From: Scatosoma sp045533485
Lineage (GTDB): Bacteria > Bacillota > Clostridia > Christensenellales > Borkfalkiaceae
NCBI GenBank assembly: GCA_045533485.1
Contig: JAZSHX010000026.1
Coordinates: 48,151 to 112,150 of the forward strand
Length of the DNA: 64,000 bases
Direction of reading: 5' to 3'
Shown: in pieces, positions 1-8,274 of the stretch
Numbering within the stretch: the stretch's first letter is position 1
How the letters are laid out: each line of letters begins with the position of its first letter
Translations under genes and position numbers: made by a program
The notes under the pieces: model-generated
The model's database searches: none
What the model was told of the DNA's origin: nothing
What the model saw: the letters and a program-made list of their open reading frames with translations, nothing else

Positions 1-519
1 AAGGAGTTGACGATTACCATCAACGGCGTTTCCAAAACGTACGCGATGACGGGTTGGCGCGTGGGCTATCTTGCCGCGCCTAAGGATATTGCAAAGGCGA
101 TCGATTCCTTCCAAAGCCACGCAACTTCCAACGCTTGCTCTATTTCGCAGTGCGCAACCATAGAAGCGTTGGCGTCTACGGACGAAGAAATTGCAAAGAT
201 GGTGCAGGTGTTTGATAAACGCCGCGCGAAATTGCTGTCGCTGATTGCGGATATCGACGGCGTGCAAGCAATTGAGCCGGACGGCGCGTTTTACGTGATG
301 CTTGTCGTCGGCGGTTTGTACGGCAAGAGCTACGACGGCAAAAAAATTGAAAATTCGATGCAGTTTGCCGACGTACTTTTGGAAGCGGAAAAGGTGGCGA
401 CCGTGCCCGGCGTTTCCTTTGGCGCAGACGATTGCGTGCGCCTTTCCTACGCGCTTTCCGAAGCGGATTTGGAAGAAGGGCTGAAGCGTATCAAGGCGTT
501 TGTGGAAAAATTGCAATAA
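1..519 (+). CDS. PLP-dependent aminotransferase (class I/II), C-terminal fragment
   Basis: The 3' end of a gene cut by the window edge; the frame is open from base 1 and 172 residues are visible. The motif SKTYAMTGWRVGY near the start holds the lysine that forms the Schiff base with pyridoxal phosphate and the following arginine-containing turn of fold-type I aminotransferases. The rest fits the small C-terminal domain, including a conserved RLSYA segment near the end. The family transfers amino groups between amino acids (often aspartate) and 2-oxo acids in the cytosol. Substrate cannot be told from this part. The gene ends in a clear intrinsic terminator, so it closes a transcription unit. 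Confidence 0.9.
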   Translation, partial: KELTITINGVSKTYAMTGWRVGYLAAPKDIAKAIDSFQSHATSNACSISQCATIEALASTDEEIAKMVQVFDKRRAKLLSLIADIDGVQAIEPDGAFYVMLVVGGLYGKSYDGKKIENSMQFADVLLEAEKVATVPGVSFGADDCVRLSYALSEADLEEGLKRIKAFVEKLQ

Positions 520-541
520 GTTGCAATAAGTAAAAAAGAGT

Positions 542-568
542 AAAAGCGGGGCAATAGCTCCGCTTTTT
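542..568 (+). terminator. Intrinsic terminator after the aminotransferase
   Basis: An 11-bp stem (542-552 with 557-567) with an AATA loop; the right arm ends in a run of five T followed by ATTT. It lies 22 bases after the stop codon. Confidence 0.8.
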
Positions 569-708
569 ATTTGGCAGTGGACGGTGCAATTTAGCCAAGT
601 TTTGTAAGCGCGTTGGAGAAAAACTGCAAAAAATAAGGATAGAAACGGCGAAAAGCAAAAAAAAACAAAAAAAGTTGTGTTTTTTGCAAAAAATTTTTGC
701 TAAAGGTA

Positions 709-737
709 TTGAAATTATGTAAAAAATTTGGTAAAAT
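709..737 (+). promoter_or_regulatory. Sigma-A type promoter for the P-loop protein
   Basis: TTGAAA at 709-714, a 17-base spacer and TAAAAT at 732-737. The start codon of the next gene is 67 bases downstream behind a GGAGG ribosome site. The stretch 569-708 before it is A-rich and shows no gene. Confidence 0.75.
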
Positions 738-804
738 AGTATAAACCCAAAATATCGTTGGTATATGTTGGGTAGGCAGCACTAAATCTTGGAGGATTTG
801 TATT

Positions 805-1218
805 ATGATTAAAGTAATTTACGGCGCAAAAGGAACGGGTAAAACCAAGCAAATGATCGACGCGGCAAACGCGGCGGTAGCAAAGGCGAAAGGCCACTTG
901 ATTTATATCACCGACAGTAAACGTTACATGTATGATTTGGAACGTGAAGTGCGCTTTATCGATACCAGTGAATACGACATCGCAGGCGAAGCTGCGCTTT
1001 GCGGTTTTGTGAAAGGCGTAATTGCAGGCAACCACGACAACGAATACGTTTTCATTGACGGCGTTGTACGTATTGCGGGAAAACCCGTGCAAGAGCTTGC
1101 GGCGTTCTTCTATATGCTTGACAAGGTAGCAAAGAACAACAGCATGGTGATTACCGTTGCCGTATCCGCGGCAAAGGAAGAATTGCCTGATTTCGTAACC
1201 AAATTCCTTGACGAATAA
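805..1218 (+). CDS. Small P-loop ATP-binding protein of unknown function
   Basis: 137 residues. A Walker A motif, GAKGTGKTK, lies at about residues 7-15 and a hydrophobic strand ending in acidic residue (YVFIDG) near residue 75 could be Walker B. Short single-domain P-loop proteins that begin this way are common in Clostridia and are sometimes labelled as twitching-motility or ATP-binding proteins, but I know of no proven role. It has its own promoter and ribosome site (GGAGGATTTGTATT before ATG) and is not obviously in an operon with thrC, 159 bases downstream beyond a hairpin. Confidence 0.75.
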   Translation: MIKVIYGAKGTGKTKQMIDAANAAVAKAKGHLIYITDSKRYMYDLEREVRFIDTSEYDIAGEAALCGFVKGVIAGNHDNEYVFIDGVVRIAGKPVQELAAFFYMLDKVAKNNSMVITVAVSAAKEELPDFVTKFLDE

Positions 1219-1270
1219 GAAAAGGGTAAACGGTAAAAGGATACTAAAAATAACGGTCTTTGCAAAAACG

Positions 1271-1294
1271 GCCGAGCGGTTGCGTCCGTTCGGC
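1271..1294 (+). terminator. Hairpin after the P-loop gene
   Basis: A 9-bp stem GCCGAGCGG (1271-1279) with CCGTTCGGC (1286-1294), followed by TTGTTTGC. The T tract is weak, so this may be an inefficient terminator. Confidence 0.5.
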
Positions 1295-1377
1295 TTGTTT
1301 GCACGACGAAAATAAGACGCAAAAAATAAAGCCAGTCTTCGGGCTGCGCTTTTACGCGTTTATAAAGAGGTAAGGAA

Positions 1378-2916
1378 ATGTATTTTATTAGCACAAGAGG
1401 CGGAGAAAAGGTGACCGGTGCGCAAGCCATCGTAAACGGACTTGCAAAAGACGGCGGTTTGTACGTGCCCGAATCGTTCCCTGCAGTGAGCGAAGCGGAC
1501 ATGCAAGCTATGATGGAGATGGATTATCCCGAACGCGCTGCGTTTATTTTAGGGAAATATTTAGGAGAAGAGCTGGGCGAAGCGTACTTAAAAGAAAGCT
1601 GTGCGAAAGCGTATTCTACCTTCCGTGGCAGCGACCCTGCGCCGCTTGTGAAGATTGACGGTAATTTGTTTGTGTTGGAGCTTTTCCACGGCCCGACCTG
1701 CGCGTTTAAGGATATGGCGCTCACCGTGCTTCCCTATCTTTTGAAAAAGAGCTGTGAAGTGACGGGAATAAAGGACGATATCTTGATTTTGGCCGCAACC
1801 AGCGGCGATACGGGAAAAGCGGCGTTGGAAGGATTCCGCGACGTGCCGGGAACGAAAGTGAACGTATTTTATCCCGATGAAGGCGTGGCGAAAATGCAAC
1901 GCTTGCAAATGTGTATTCAAGACGGCAACAACGTTAACGTGTGCGCGGTAAAGGGCAATTTCGACGATTGTCAACGCGCGGTGAAAAAGCTGTTTGCCAG
2001 CGAAGAATTTAACGCAGAGCTTGCCAAGATGGGCGTGCGCCTTTCCAGTGCGAACTCTATCAACTTCGGGCGTCTTGCACCGCAAATTGCGTATTATTTC
2101 TCTTCCTATTTGGATTTGATCACTTCTAACCAAATCACGATGGGCGATAAGGTGGATTTCGTAGTGCCTACGGGCAATTTCGGGGATATTTTGGCAGGTT
2201 GGTACGCAAAGCAAATGGGCTTGCCTGTGAGAAAGCTTGTCTGCGCGTCCAACAGAAACAAGGTGCTTGCGGATTTCTTTGAAAAGGGCGTTTACGACGT
2301 GCGTCGTAATTTCTTCCGCACGATGTCTCCGTCTATGGATATTTTGGTTTCGTCTAACTTGGAGCGTTTGCTGTTTGAGATTAGCGGCAGAAACGCGAAA
2401 TTGACGGCGCAAAGGATGCAATCGCTTGCGGATACCAAGCAATACAGCATCACGGAAAAGGAAAAGAAAATTTTGGACGACGAATTTTTCGGCGGTTTTG
2501 CCAGCGAAGACGATACCGTGGAAGCGATGTACGAAATTTTCGACGAATACGGATATGCGATGGATACGCATACGGGCGTAGCGCTTGCTGTTTGCGCGCA
2601 ATACCAAAAGACGCTGGAAACGGAAGATAAGAAGAAAAAGGATACTACGCCTATCGTCGTGTTGTCCACGGCAAACCCGTATAAATTCCCGCAAGACGTA
2701 TTGTACGCGTTGTCTGGCAACGACGTGAAGGACAGCTTCAAGGGCATTAAGCGTTTGAATTTGCTTACGGCAATGAAACCGCCCAAGTGCCTGTTGGATT
2801 TGAGATACCGTCCTTTGCGTTTCAAAACGGTGGTGGAAAACGATTTGCAAAAAATGTCGCAGGCGGTTTTGAAATTTGCAGGCGGACAGGTTGTGCCCGT
2901 GCCTGATGCAGAGTAA
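1378..2916 (+). CDS. thrC: Threonine synthase
   Basis: 512 residues, full length for the long fungal/gamma-type threonine synthase. It converts O-phospho-L-homoserine to L-threonine using pyridoxal phosphate. The N-terminus (MYFISTRGG, then LAKDGGLYVPE) and the cofactor lysine segment TCAFKDMAL (Lys about 111) are diagnostic, as is the phosphate-binding AATSGDTGKAAL. Start ATG follows a GAGGTAAGGAA ribosome site. No other threonine genes adjoin it here, and I see no T-box or other leader in the 159 bases upstream. Confidence 0.96.
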   Translation: MYFISTRGGEKVTGAQAIVNGLAKDGGLYVPESFPAVSEADMQAMMEMDYPERAAFILGKYLGEELGEAYLKESCAKAYSTFRGSDPAPLVKIDGNLFVLELFHGPTCAFKDMALTVLPYLLKKSCEVTGIKDDILILAATSGDTGKAALEGFRDVPGTKVNVFYPDEGVAKMQRLQMCIQDGNNVNVCAVKGNFDDCQRAVKKLFASEEFNAELAKMGVRLSSANSINFGRLAPQIAYYFSSYLDLITSNQITMGDKVDFVVPTGNFGDILAGWYAKQMGLPVRKLVCASNRNKVLADFFEKGVYDVRRNFFRTMSPSMDILVSSNLERLLFEISGRNAKLTAQRMQSLADTKQYSITEKEKKILDDEFFGGFASEDDTVEAMYEIFDEYGYAMDTHTGVALAVCAQYQKTLETEDKKKKDTTPIVVLSTANPYKFPQDVLYALSGNDVKDSFKGIKRLNLLTAMKPPKCLLDLRYRPLRFKTVVENDLQKMSQAVLKFAGGQVVPVPDAE

Positions 2917-2934
2917 GAAAATACAAACATTACG

Positions 2935-2959
2935 CGGGAAAACGTGCTCCGTTTTCCCG
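2935..2959 (+). terminator. Hairpin after thrC
   Basis: A 10-bp perfect stem CGGGAAAACG (2935-2944) with CGTTTTCCCG (2950-2959). Downstream sequence TACTGTATTTTAT is only moderately T-rich, so the terminator is plausible but imperfect. Confidence 0.55.
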
Positions 2960-3006
2960 TACTGTATTTTATCGTGTAAAACGTGTGAAAATTTTTCATT
3001 TCGCAG

Positions 3007-3035
3007 TTGAAACCGTTTGTTTTGTGGTATATATA
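3007..3035 (+). promoter_or_regulatory. Promoter for the DUF5685/J-like pair
   Basis: TTGAAA at 3007-3012, 17-base spacer, TATATA at 3030-3035; the start codon at 3063 follows a GGGGAAAGC ribosome site. Confidence 0.65.
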
Positions 3036-3062
3036 GATAACGAATAAAAAAGGGGAAAGCGC

Positions 3063-3944
3063 ATGTTTGGATACGTTCGCACGGATACGCCGTATTTATT
3101 TATCAAAGACCAAACGCTGTATCAAGCGATGTATTGCGGACTTTGCAAGGGGATAGCCAAAGCATGCGGACAAAGCGCGCGCATGGGGCTTTCCTACGAC
3201 GTGACCTTCTTATCCGTGCTTTTGCATAATTTGAAAGGCGTAGACGTAAAAATTGAAAAGGGGCATTGTTTAACGCATTGTATCCGTTCCAAAAAAATGG
3301 CGGAGCCGGATGAGATTATGTGCCAGCTTGGCGCGTTCAACACGGCGCTTGCGTATTATAAATGCACGGACGATATTTTGGATAACGACGGGGGCAGAGC
3401 GAAGCGCTTGCTGTTCAAAAAAGGGATGCGGCGCGTCAAGAAAAATTACCCTGAAATTGCGCAAATCGTCGACAATCAAATGCGTTTGCAAGCGCAAACG
3501 GAAAAACAAAAAACGGACAGCATCGACAGGGCGGCGGACGCTACGGCGTGTATGCTTGCGGAAATTTCCGCTTTGATTTTGCAGGATAAAAGCACGCAGG
3601 AAACGCGCGACTTGTTTTACGCTATCGGTAAGTGGATTTATTTAATCGACGCTTTGGACGATTACGACAAGGATAAGAAGAAGGGCGCGTATAACCCGTT
3701 TGTGTTGCGCTTTCAAAAGGATTGTAAAGCGCAGCTTATGCAGGATAAGGACGGGGATGAAGTGCGGTTTGCGTTCCACGCCATTTTCTTTGATATTCGC
3801 GAAAATTTATCGAAAATCAAATTTCATTTTAACCGTGATTTGTCCGATAACATTTTACTGCGCGGTTTGCCTGCCGTGACGGAGCAAGTGTTTAGCGGAA
3901 TACACTGCAAAGGGTGTAAAAAAGGCAAAAAAGAGCAAAAATAA
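3063..3944 (+). CDS. DUF5685 family protein
   Basis: 293 residues. The N-terminus MFGYVRTD followed by a CGLCK motif (about residues 26-30) and a DALDDYDKD segment near residue 197 match the DUF5685 family, which is typical of Clostridia and has no assigned function. Further Cys residues include a CKGCK motif at the C-terminus, so metal binding is possible but unproven. In many Clostridia this family sits next to a DnaJ-like gene, as it does here (29 bases downstream), suggesting the two act together. Confidence 0.8.
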   Translation: MFGYVRTDTPYLFIKDQTLYQAMYCGLCKGIAKACGQSARMGLSYDVTFLSVLLHNLKGVDVKIEKGHCLTHCIRSKKMAEPDEIMCQLGAFNTALAYYKCTDDILDNDGGRAKRLLFKKGMRRVKKNYPEIAQIVDNQMRLQAQTEKQKTDSIDRAADATACMLAEISALILQDKSTQETRDLFYAIGKWIYLIDALDDYDKDKKKGAYNPFVLRFQKDCKAQLMQDKDGDEVRFAFHAIFFDIRENLSKIKFHFNRDLSDNILLRGLPAVTEQVFSGIHCKGCKKGKKEQK

Positions 3945-3973
3945 CAATAAAACGCAGAGGAGAATAGATAGAC

Positions 3974-4594
3974 ATGTGGGAAGATTATAAGGTGCTTGGC
4001 TTAGACGAAACGGCTACGGACGAAGAAGTGCAAGCACAATACGAAAAGCTGAAAGAAAAATATCAAGAAGACCGTTGGTTATACGGCGAAGAAGGCAACG
4101 AAGCGGCAAGGATGCTGACCAAGGTGGAAACGGCGTACCGTGAAATTATGGCGGAAAGAAAGCAAAAGCCCAGCGATGAAAACAAAGCGCGCGTGTACGA
4201 AGAAGTGACGACGCTTTTGAAAAACGGGGATTTGGCGGCGGCGCAACGGCTGTTGGACGATTGCAACGAACGCCCTGCGGAGTGGCATTATTTCCAAGCG
4301 GTGATTTTCTACAAGAAAAACTGGACGAACGACAGCAAGAAACAGCTGGAAATCGCTATGGATATGGACCCGAACAATGCGAAATACCGCGCGGCGTACG
4401 GAAAAATGAACGCGAAAAACGAATATGAACGCCAAACGGCAGGCAATACACAAAACCCGTATTCTTCTAGACAGTCTATGCCCGAAGAAGGCGGCGACCA
4501 AATGGGTGGTAACGCTTGTTCGCAATGTATTTCCTGTTGCTATACCTATATGTGCGTCAACTGCTTGTTGAATTGCTGCTGCGGTTGCAACTAA
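3974..4594 (+). CDS. J-domain-like protein with helical repeats and a Cys-rich tail
   Basis: 206 residues. Residues 1-60 resemble a DnaJ J-domain (DYKVLGLDETATDEEV, then a helix KLKEKYQ), but the HPD tripeptide that stimulates DnaK ATPase is not present; YQED occupies that place. Residues about 75-150 look like TPR-type helices (AEWHYFQAVIFYK). The last 30 residues contain about ten cysteines in closely spaced CxxC/CC patterns, which could bind metal or be lipid-modified. Likely a degenerate co-chaperone partner of the DUF5685 protein; function unknown. Confidence 0.7.
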   Translation: MWEDYKVLGLDETATDEEVQAQYEKLKEKYQEDRWLYGEEGNEAARMLTKVETAYREIMAERKQKPSDENKARVYEEVTTLLKNGDLAAAQRLLDDCNERPAEWHYFQAVIFYKKNWTNDSKKQLEIAMDMDPNNAKYRAAYGKMNAKNEYERQTAGNTQNPYSSRQSMPEEGGDQMGGNACSQCISCCYTYMCVNCLLNCCCGCN

Positions 4595-4609
4595 AATTGT
4601 TATAAGGCG

Positions 4610-5140
4610 ATGAAAAAAAAGATAAGTGCTTATGAAATCGCCCTGTCTGCGATGGCGTGCGCTTTGGCTACGCTGTGTATGACGATAGGGGTATATACGG
4701 AGATATTTCTCTTTACGGGGTATTTGCTGGGCGCGGTGGCACTGATGATGCCGCTTGCCAAAGGGAGCTACCGCGGATATGCGTTAGCGTATATCGCTAC
4801 CTGCATTTTGTCGTTGGTTTTTAACGCGGCGCGCTTTTGGAACGTGTTGCCGTTTGTAATGTTTTTCGGCTTGCATCCGCTTGTCAATGAGTTGCAGTTG
4901 AAAATTAAAATCAACCGTTGGGTGGCGTGCGCTATCAAGGCGGCGTGGTTTGACGCTACTATGTACTTGGTGTGGCGGTTTATCTTCGGGATGACGACGA
5001 CCGTGCCGCTCATTGACCAGTACATTATTCCGTTCGTGCTTGTGTTCGGTTCGGCATTTTTCGTGTTTTACGATTATGCGACCTATAAATGCCGCGCGAC
5101 GGTCAATACCTTGGTGCATAGAATAGATAAAAGAAAATAA
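4610..5140 (+). CDS. Integral membrane protein, ECF S-component-like
   Basis: 176 residues with about five hydrophobic segments (near residues 10-30, 35-55, 62-80, 105-125, 138-158). The N-terminal pattern KKKISAYEIALSAMACALA is reminiscent of substrate-binding S components of ECF vitamin transporters, but no family-specific motif was recognised, so this remains a guess. It follows the J-like gene by 15 bases and is probably in the same operon. The start lacks a strong ribosome site (AAGGCG). Confidence 0.6.
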   Translation: MKKKISAYEIALSAMACALATLCMTIGVYTEIFLFTGYLLGAVALMMPLAKGSYRGYALAYIATCILSLVFNAARFWNVLPFVMFFGLHPLVNELQLKIKINRWVACAIKAAWFDATMYLVWRFIFGMTTTVPLIDQYIIPFVLVFGSAFFVFYDYATYKCRATVNTLVHRIDKRK

Positions 5141-5266
5141 AGCGGTTTGCCAAGGCGGACGGATAGACCAAACGCCGCGGCAAAACTGTAAAATATGGTA
5201 AGACAAAGCTAAATAAGGCAAAGCAAAAAACGCTCAAACGCATTCGTTTCGTGAAAGGAGAACGGT

Positions 5267-6697
5267 ATGTTGGAAAAAAATGAGATAGTTTACGGCGAAG
5301 TGGAAGCCATCGGTTCAAACGGCGAAGGCATCATTAAGCAGGACGGATTTACCTTTTTTGTGCCTGCCTGTCTGCCGGGCGAAAAAGTACGCTTTAAGGT
5401 TTTGAAAATTAAAAATAACATAGGATACGGCAAGCTGGAAGAAGTGTTGACGCCTGCCGAAGAACGCACGCGGGCAAAATGTCCCGTGTTTTTGCGTTGT
5501 GGGGGGTGCGCACTGCAACACATGGCGTATGAAAAACAGCTGTTGCATAAAAACGGCGTAGTCAAGGACGCGTTACGCAAAATCGGCGGTTTGCAGGTGG
5601 AAGTTCAGCCGACTGTCCCCAGTGATTTGCCGTTTGGGTATAGAAATAAATTGCAAATGCCCATCGGTGTGGATAAATCGGGGGAAACGGTGATCGGGTT
5701 TTACGCCGAAAGAAGCCACCGCATCGTGCCCATTTCCGCGTGCGCGATACACCCTGTATGGGCGGAGTGGTTGATTGCTATTTTGCGTAGGTATACAAGC
5801 GAATGCGCGGTGAAAGGCTACGACGAAGAACAAAAAACGGGTGCGCTTCGGCATATCGTTGCAAGAGAAATCGGCGGTAAGTTTATTTTTACGCTGGTAA
5901 CGGCAAAACGAAAGGTGCGAGGGTTGGAGCATTTGATTGCACTGCTGAAAGAAAAGTTTGACGATTTTTCCTTGTATCTCAATTTTAACGACAGCGACAC
6001 CAACGTTATCCTTGGAAAAGAATTTCAACTCGTACATGGTATGGGCGTTTTTGAAGCGCAAGAGCAAGGGATACGTTATGAAGCAGGGCCTGCCACCTTT
6101 TTGCAGGTCAATGAAAACGTGCGCGAAAAGCTGTATAAAAAGGCGCTTGCAACCGTTGCGGAAACGGGCGATGAAGTGGTCGTGGACGCCTATTCGGGCG
6201 GCGGGCTTTTGACGGCGATGATTGCTAAAAAGGTCAAACGCGTGTACGGCATTGAAGTGGAAAAGGAAGCGGTTGATTGCGCGAACTCTTTGAAAGAAAA
6301 GAACAAGCTTGCAAATATGGAAAATATTTGCGGAAAAGTGGAAGACGTGTTGCCTGATTTATTGAAGCAAGAACAAGGGGAAACGCTGCGTTTGATTTTA
6401 GATCCGCCGCGCGCCGGCATAGCCAGAAGCGTTGCGTTTGCACTGCTTGCAAGCGGTATTGAAAAGCTGACGATTATATCGTGTAACCCTGCTACGCTTG
6501 CCCGTGATTTGGGGATTTTGAGCGGACGGCTGATAGAAAAGGACGGAGAGCTTGTCAAAAACCCTGCCTACGATGGGGTTGCGCACGGCGAAACGCTGGC
6601 TGGTTTTTACGCCGTGGAAAGCGTACAGCCGTACGACATGTTCCCGCAAACAAAACATGTGGAAACGTTGGTTCGATTATCCCACAAAAAACAATAA
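5267..6697 (+). CDS. rlmD: 23S rRNA (uracil-C5)-methyltransferase, RlmD/RumA family
   Basis: 476 residues. An N-terminal TRAM domain (about 1-60) precedes an iron-sulfur cluster motif with Cys in AKC, RCGGC and SAC. The C-terminal SAM-dependent domain has VDAYSGGGLLT, the DPPRAG motif and the catalytic ISCNPATLARDL cysteine, ending in the usual DMFPQTKHVE. It methylates a uracil of 23S rRNA (or tRNA position 54 in some paralogues; the target cannot be fixed from sequence). Start ATG has an AAAGGAG site. Confidence 0.92.
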   Translation: MLEKNEIVYGEVEAIGSNGEGIIKQDGFTFFVPACLPGEKVRFKVLKIKNNIGYGKLEEVLTPAEERTRAKCPVFLRCGGCALQHMAYEKQLLHKNGVVKDALRKIGGLQVEVQPTVPSDLPFGYRNKLQMPIGVDKSGETVIGFYAERSHRIVPISACAIHPVWAEWLIAILRRYTSECAVKGYDEEQKTGALRHIVAREIGGKFIFTLVTAKRKVRGLEHLIALLKEKFDDFSLYLNFNDSDTNVILGKEFQLVHGMGVFEAQEQGIRYEAGPATFLQVNENVREKLYKKALATVAETGDEVVVDAYSGGGLLTAMIAKKVKRVYGIEVEKEAVDCANSLKEKNKLANMENICGKVEDVLPDLLKQEQGETLRLILDPPRAGIARSVAFALLASGIEKLTIISCNPATLARDLGILSGRLIEKDGELVKNPAYDGVAHGETLAGFYAVESVQPYDMFPQTKHVETLVRLSHKKQ

Positions 6698-6767
6698 GTT
6701 GAACATTGTAAAAAAGGAGCAAGGCGTGAAAACGACGGTATTACGTTGAGAAAAACAGGGAAAGAGT

Positions 6768-7037
6768 ATGGAATTTTTGATTGAACTTCTGTTGGACTTG
6801 TTTTTAGATAGTGCTATGGAGATTGCACCGAATAAAAAATTCCCGAAGTGGTTACGTTATACGCTTGGTGTACTTGCGTTTGCCGTTATCGGGGCGGTTA
6901 TCGTTGCTATTTTTGTGCTTGGCGGATTTTTGATGAAAGACAGTATTTGGATAGGGTTGCTGTTTGAAGGAGTGGGCGTAGTCTTTTTGATTTCGTTTAT
7001 TTATAAGATTGTAAAAATCAAAAGGCAAATAAAATAG
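6768..7037 (+). CDS. Small membrane protein
   Basis: 89 residues with two hydrophobic segments (about 28-52 and 58-80) joined by a short loop, and a Lys-rich C-terminus (KIVKIKRQIK), consistent with a two-pass inner-membrane protein with cytoplasmic basic tail. No family recognised. Start ATG is preceded by AGGGAAAGAGT. A short hairpin follows the stop. Confidence 0.6.
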   Translation: MEFLIELLLDLFLDSAMEIAPNKKFPKWLRYTLGVLAFAVIGAVIVAIFVLGGFLMKDSIWIGLLFEGVGVVFLISFIYKIVKIKRQIK

Positions 7038-7066
7038 TAGACATGGCGAATTTGTCTATTCTTTTT
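7038..7066 (+). terminator. Weak hairpin terminator
   Basis: TAGACA (7038-7043) pairs with TGTCTA (7053-7058) and is followed by TTCTTTTTG. The short stem makes this tentative. Confidence 0.45.
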
Positions 7067-7118
7067 GAAAAATAATTTAATGAAATAGACTAAAAAAATA
7101 TTTTTACGGAGAAAAATT

Positions 7119-7559
7119 ATGATTAAAATTGCAAGTTACCAAGAGTTGAGCAAATACTTCAACGTACCCCAAGAAGCGCTGGATTTTTTGGCGAAAGCGA
7201 ATAAGGACACTGAGTGCGGTAAATACGTGTTCAGCGACGATTGCTTTATCAACGTAATCACGGTGGAAACGACGGCGGAAGCGACCAAGATGATGGAAGC
7301 GCACGTGGTGTACGTGGACGTGCAGTTTATGCTGGACGGCGAAGAAAAAATTTATTATACCGACAAGTCGGCGTTGGAGCTTGGGCAGGAATACGACGAA
7401 AAGAAAGACCGTTCGTTTTTTAAATGGACGAAGGCGGATGAAGTGCGCTATAAAACGGGCGAAGGAGTTGTGCTGTATCAAAACGAAGCGCATTTGCCCG
7501 GATGTGCCGTCGGCGCGCCGAAAACCATTAAAAAAGCGGTAATTAAAATTAGAAATTAA
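7119..7559 (+). CDS. YhcH/YjgK/YiaL family protein
   Basis: 146 residues, the usual length. Characteristic features are a HVVYVDVQFMLDGEE segment (about residues 66-80), an EYDEKKDRSFF turn and the EAHLPGC region near residue 127 that carries cupin-type metal ligands. The family (DUF386) includes EbgC and is linked with sugar and sialic-acid catabolism, but enzymatic activity is mostly unproven. A rhomboid-like gene follows after 17 bases. Confidence 0.88.
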   Translation: MIKIASYQELSKYFNVPQEALDFLAKANKDTECGKYVFSDDCFINVITVETTAEATKMMEAHVVYVDVQFMLDGEEKIYYTDKSALELGQEYDEKKDRSFFKWTKADEVRYKTGEGVVLYQNEAHLPGCAVGAPKTIKKAVIKIRN

Positions 7560-7576
7560 CGATAAAAAGGGTAGGC

Positions 7577-8263
7577 ATGTATAGACAATCTTTGCTGGAT
7601 AAACTGGATAGGAAATTTGGACGTTATGCCATCAAAAATTTGATGACGGTTATCGTGTTTGGGACGCTTGCCGTTTGGCTGGCGGATATGATTTTGTTTA
7701 TGCGCGCAGGCGTGATGGTGAGCGATTATTTGTTCTTTGACCGCGCGGCTATTTTGCGTGGGCAGGTATGGCGCGTAGTGACGTTTATTTTCGTGCCGTC
7801 AAGCTGGCAAACCTTTTATCTTTTTATTTCCTTGTATTTTTACTGGCTTATCGGCAATAGCTTGGAAAATGAGTGGGGATCGTTCAAATTTGACGTGTTT
7901 TATTTATGCGGCGTGCTTGGCTCGGTGGGGTTTGGTTTTATCACGGGCTATGCGACGGCGGAATATTTGAATATGTCGCTGTTTTTGGCGTTCGCCATTT
8001 TATATCCCGACCATCAAGTGTTGGTGTTCTTCGTTATTCCCATCAAGATGAAGTGGCTTGCTTTGGTGGATTTGCTGTTTTTGCTGTTATTGTTGATTGT
8101 GGAAGCTTGGCCCGTTCGTATCGCTTTGCTTGTTGCGTTTGCGAATATTGCGCTGTTCTTTTGGAAACGCGCGTATTATCGCATTAAAAATTATTTCCGC
8201 CGCAGAAGGTGGAAAAAGCAAACCAAGCGTCCAAGCGATGACGAATATCCCTTTGATTTGTAA
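7577..8263 (+). CDS. Rhomboid-like membrane protein, probably inactive as a protease
   Basis: 228 residues with about six membrane segments and a basic cytoplasmic tail (RRRRWKKQTKRP). The L1-loop-like region RGQVWRVVTFIFVPSS and the following YWLIGNSLENEWG resemble rhomboid proteins. In the segment where active rhomboids carry a GxSG serine motif there is NMSLFLAFAILYPD, without GxSG, so proteolysis is doubtful. Similar pseudo-rhomboids are frequent in Clostridia. It shares an apparent unit with the genes on both sides (gaps of 17 and 11 bases). Confidence 0.7.
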   Translation: MYRQSLLDKLDRKFGRYAIKNLMTVIVFGTLAVWLADMILFMRAGVMVSDYLFFDRAAILRGQVWRVVTFIFVPSSWQTFYLFISLYFYWLIGNSLENEWGSFKFDVFYLCGVLGSVGFGFITGYATAEYLNMSLFLAFAILYPDHQVLVFFVIPIKMKWLALVDLLFLLLLLIVEAWPVRIALLVAFANIALFFWKRAYYRIKNYFRRRRWKKQTKRPSDDEYPFDL

Positions 8264-8274
8264 TAGGAGAGAGT

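Noticed and set aside
1219..1377. T-box or amino-acid riboswitch before thrC
   Set aside because: No T-box sequence, specifier stem or antiterminator was found; only one terminator-like hairpin that belongs to the upstream gene.
1588..2850. Long open frame of 420 codons on the minus strand opposite thrC
   Set aside because: It lies fully inside a certain gene, has no ribosome site, and its His/Arg/Phe-rich product is typical of antisense shadow frames in this codon usage.
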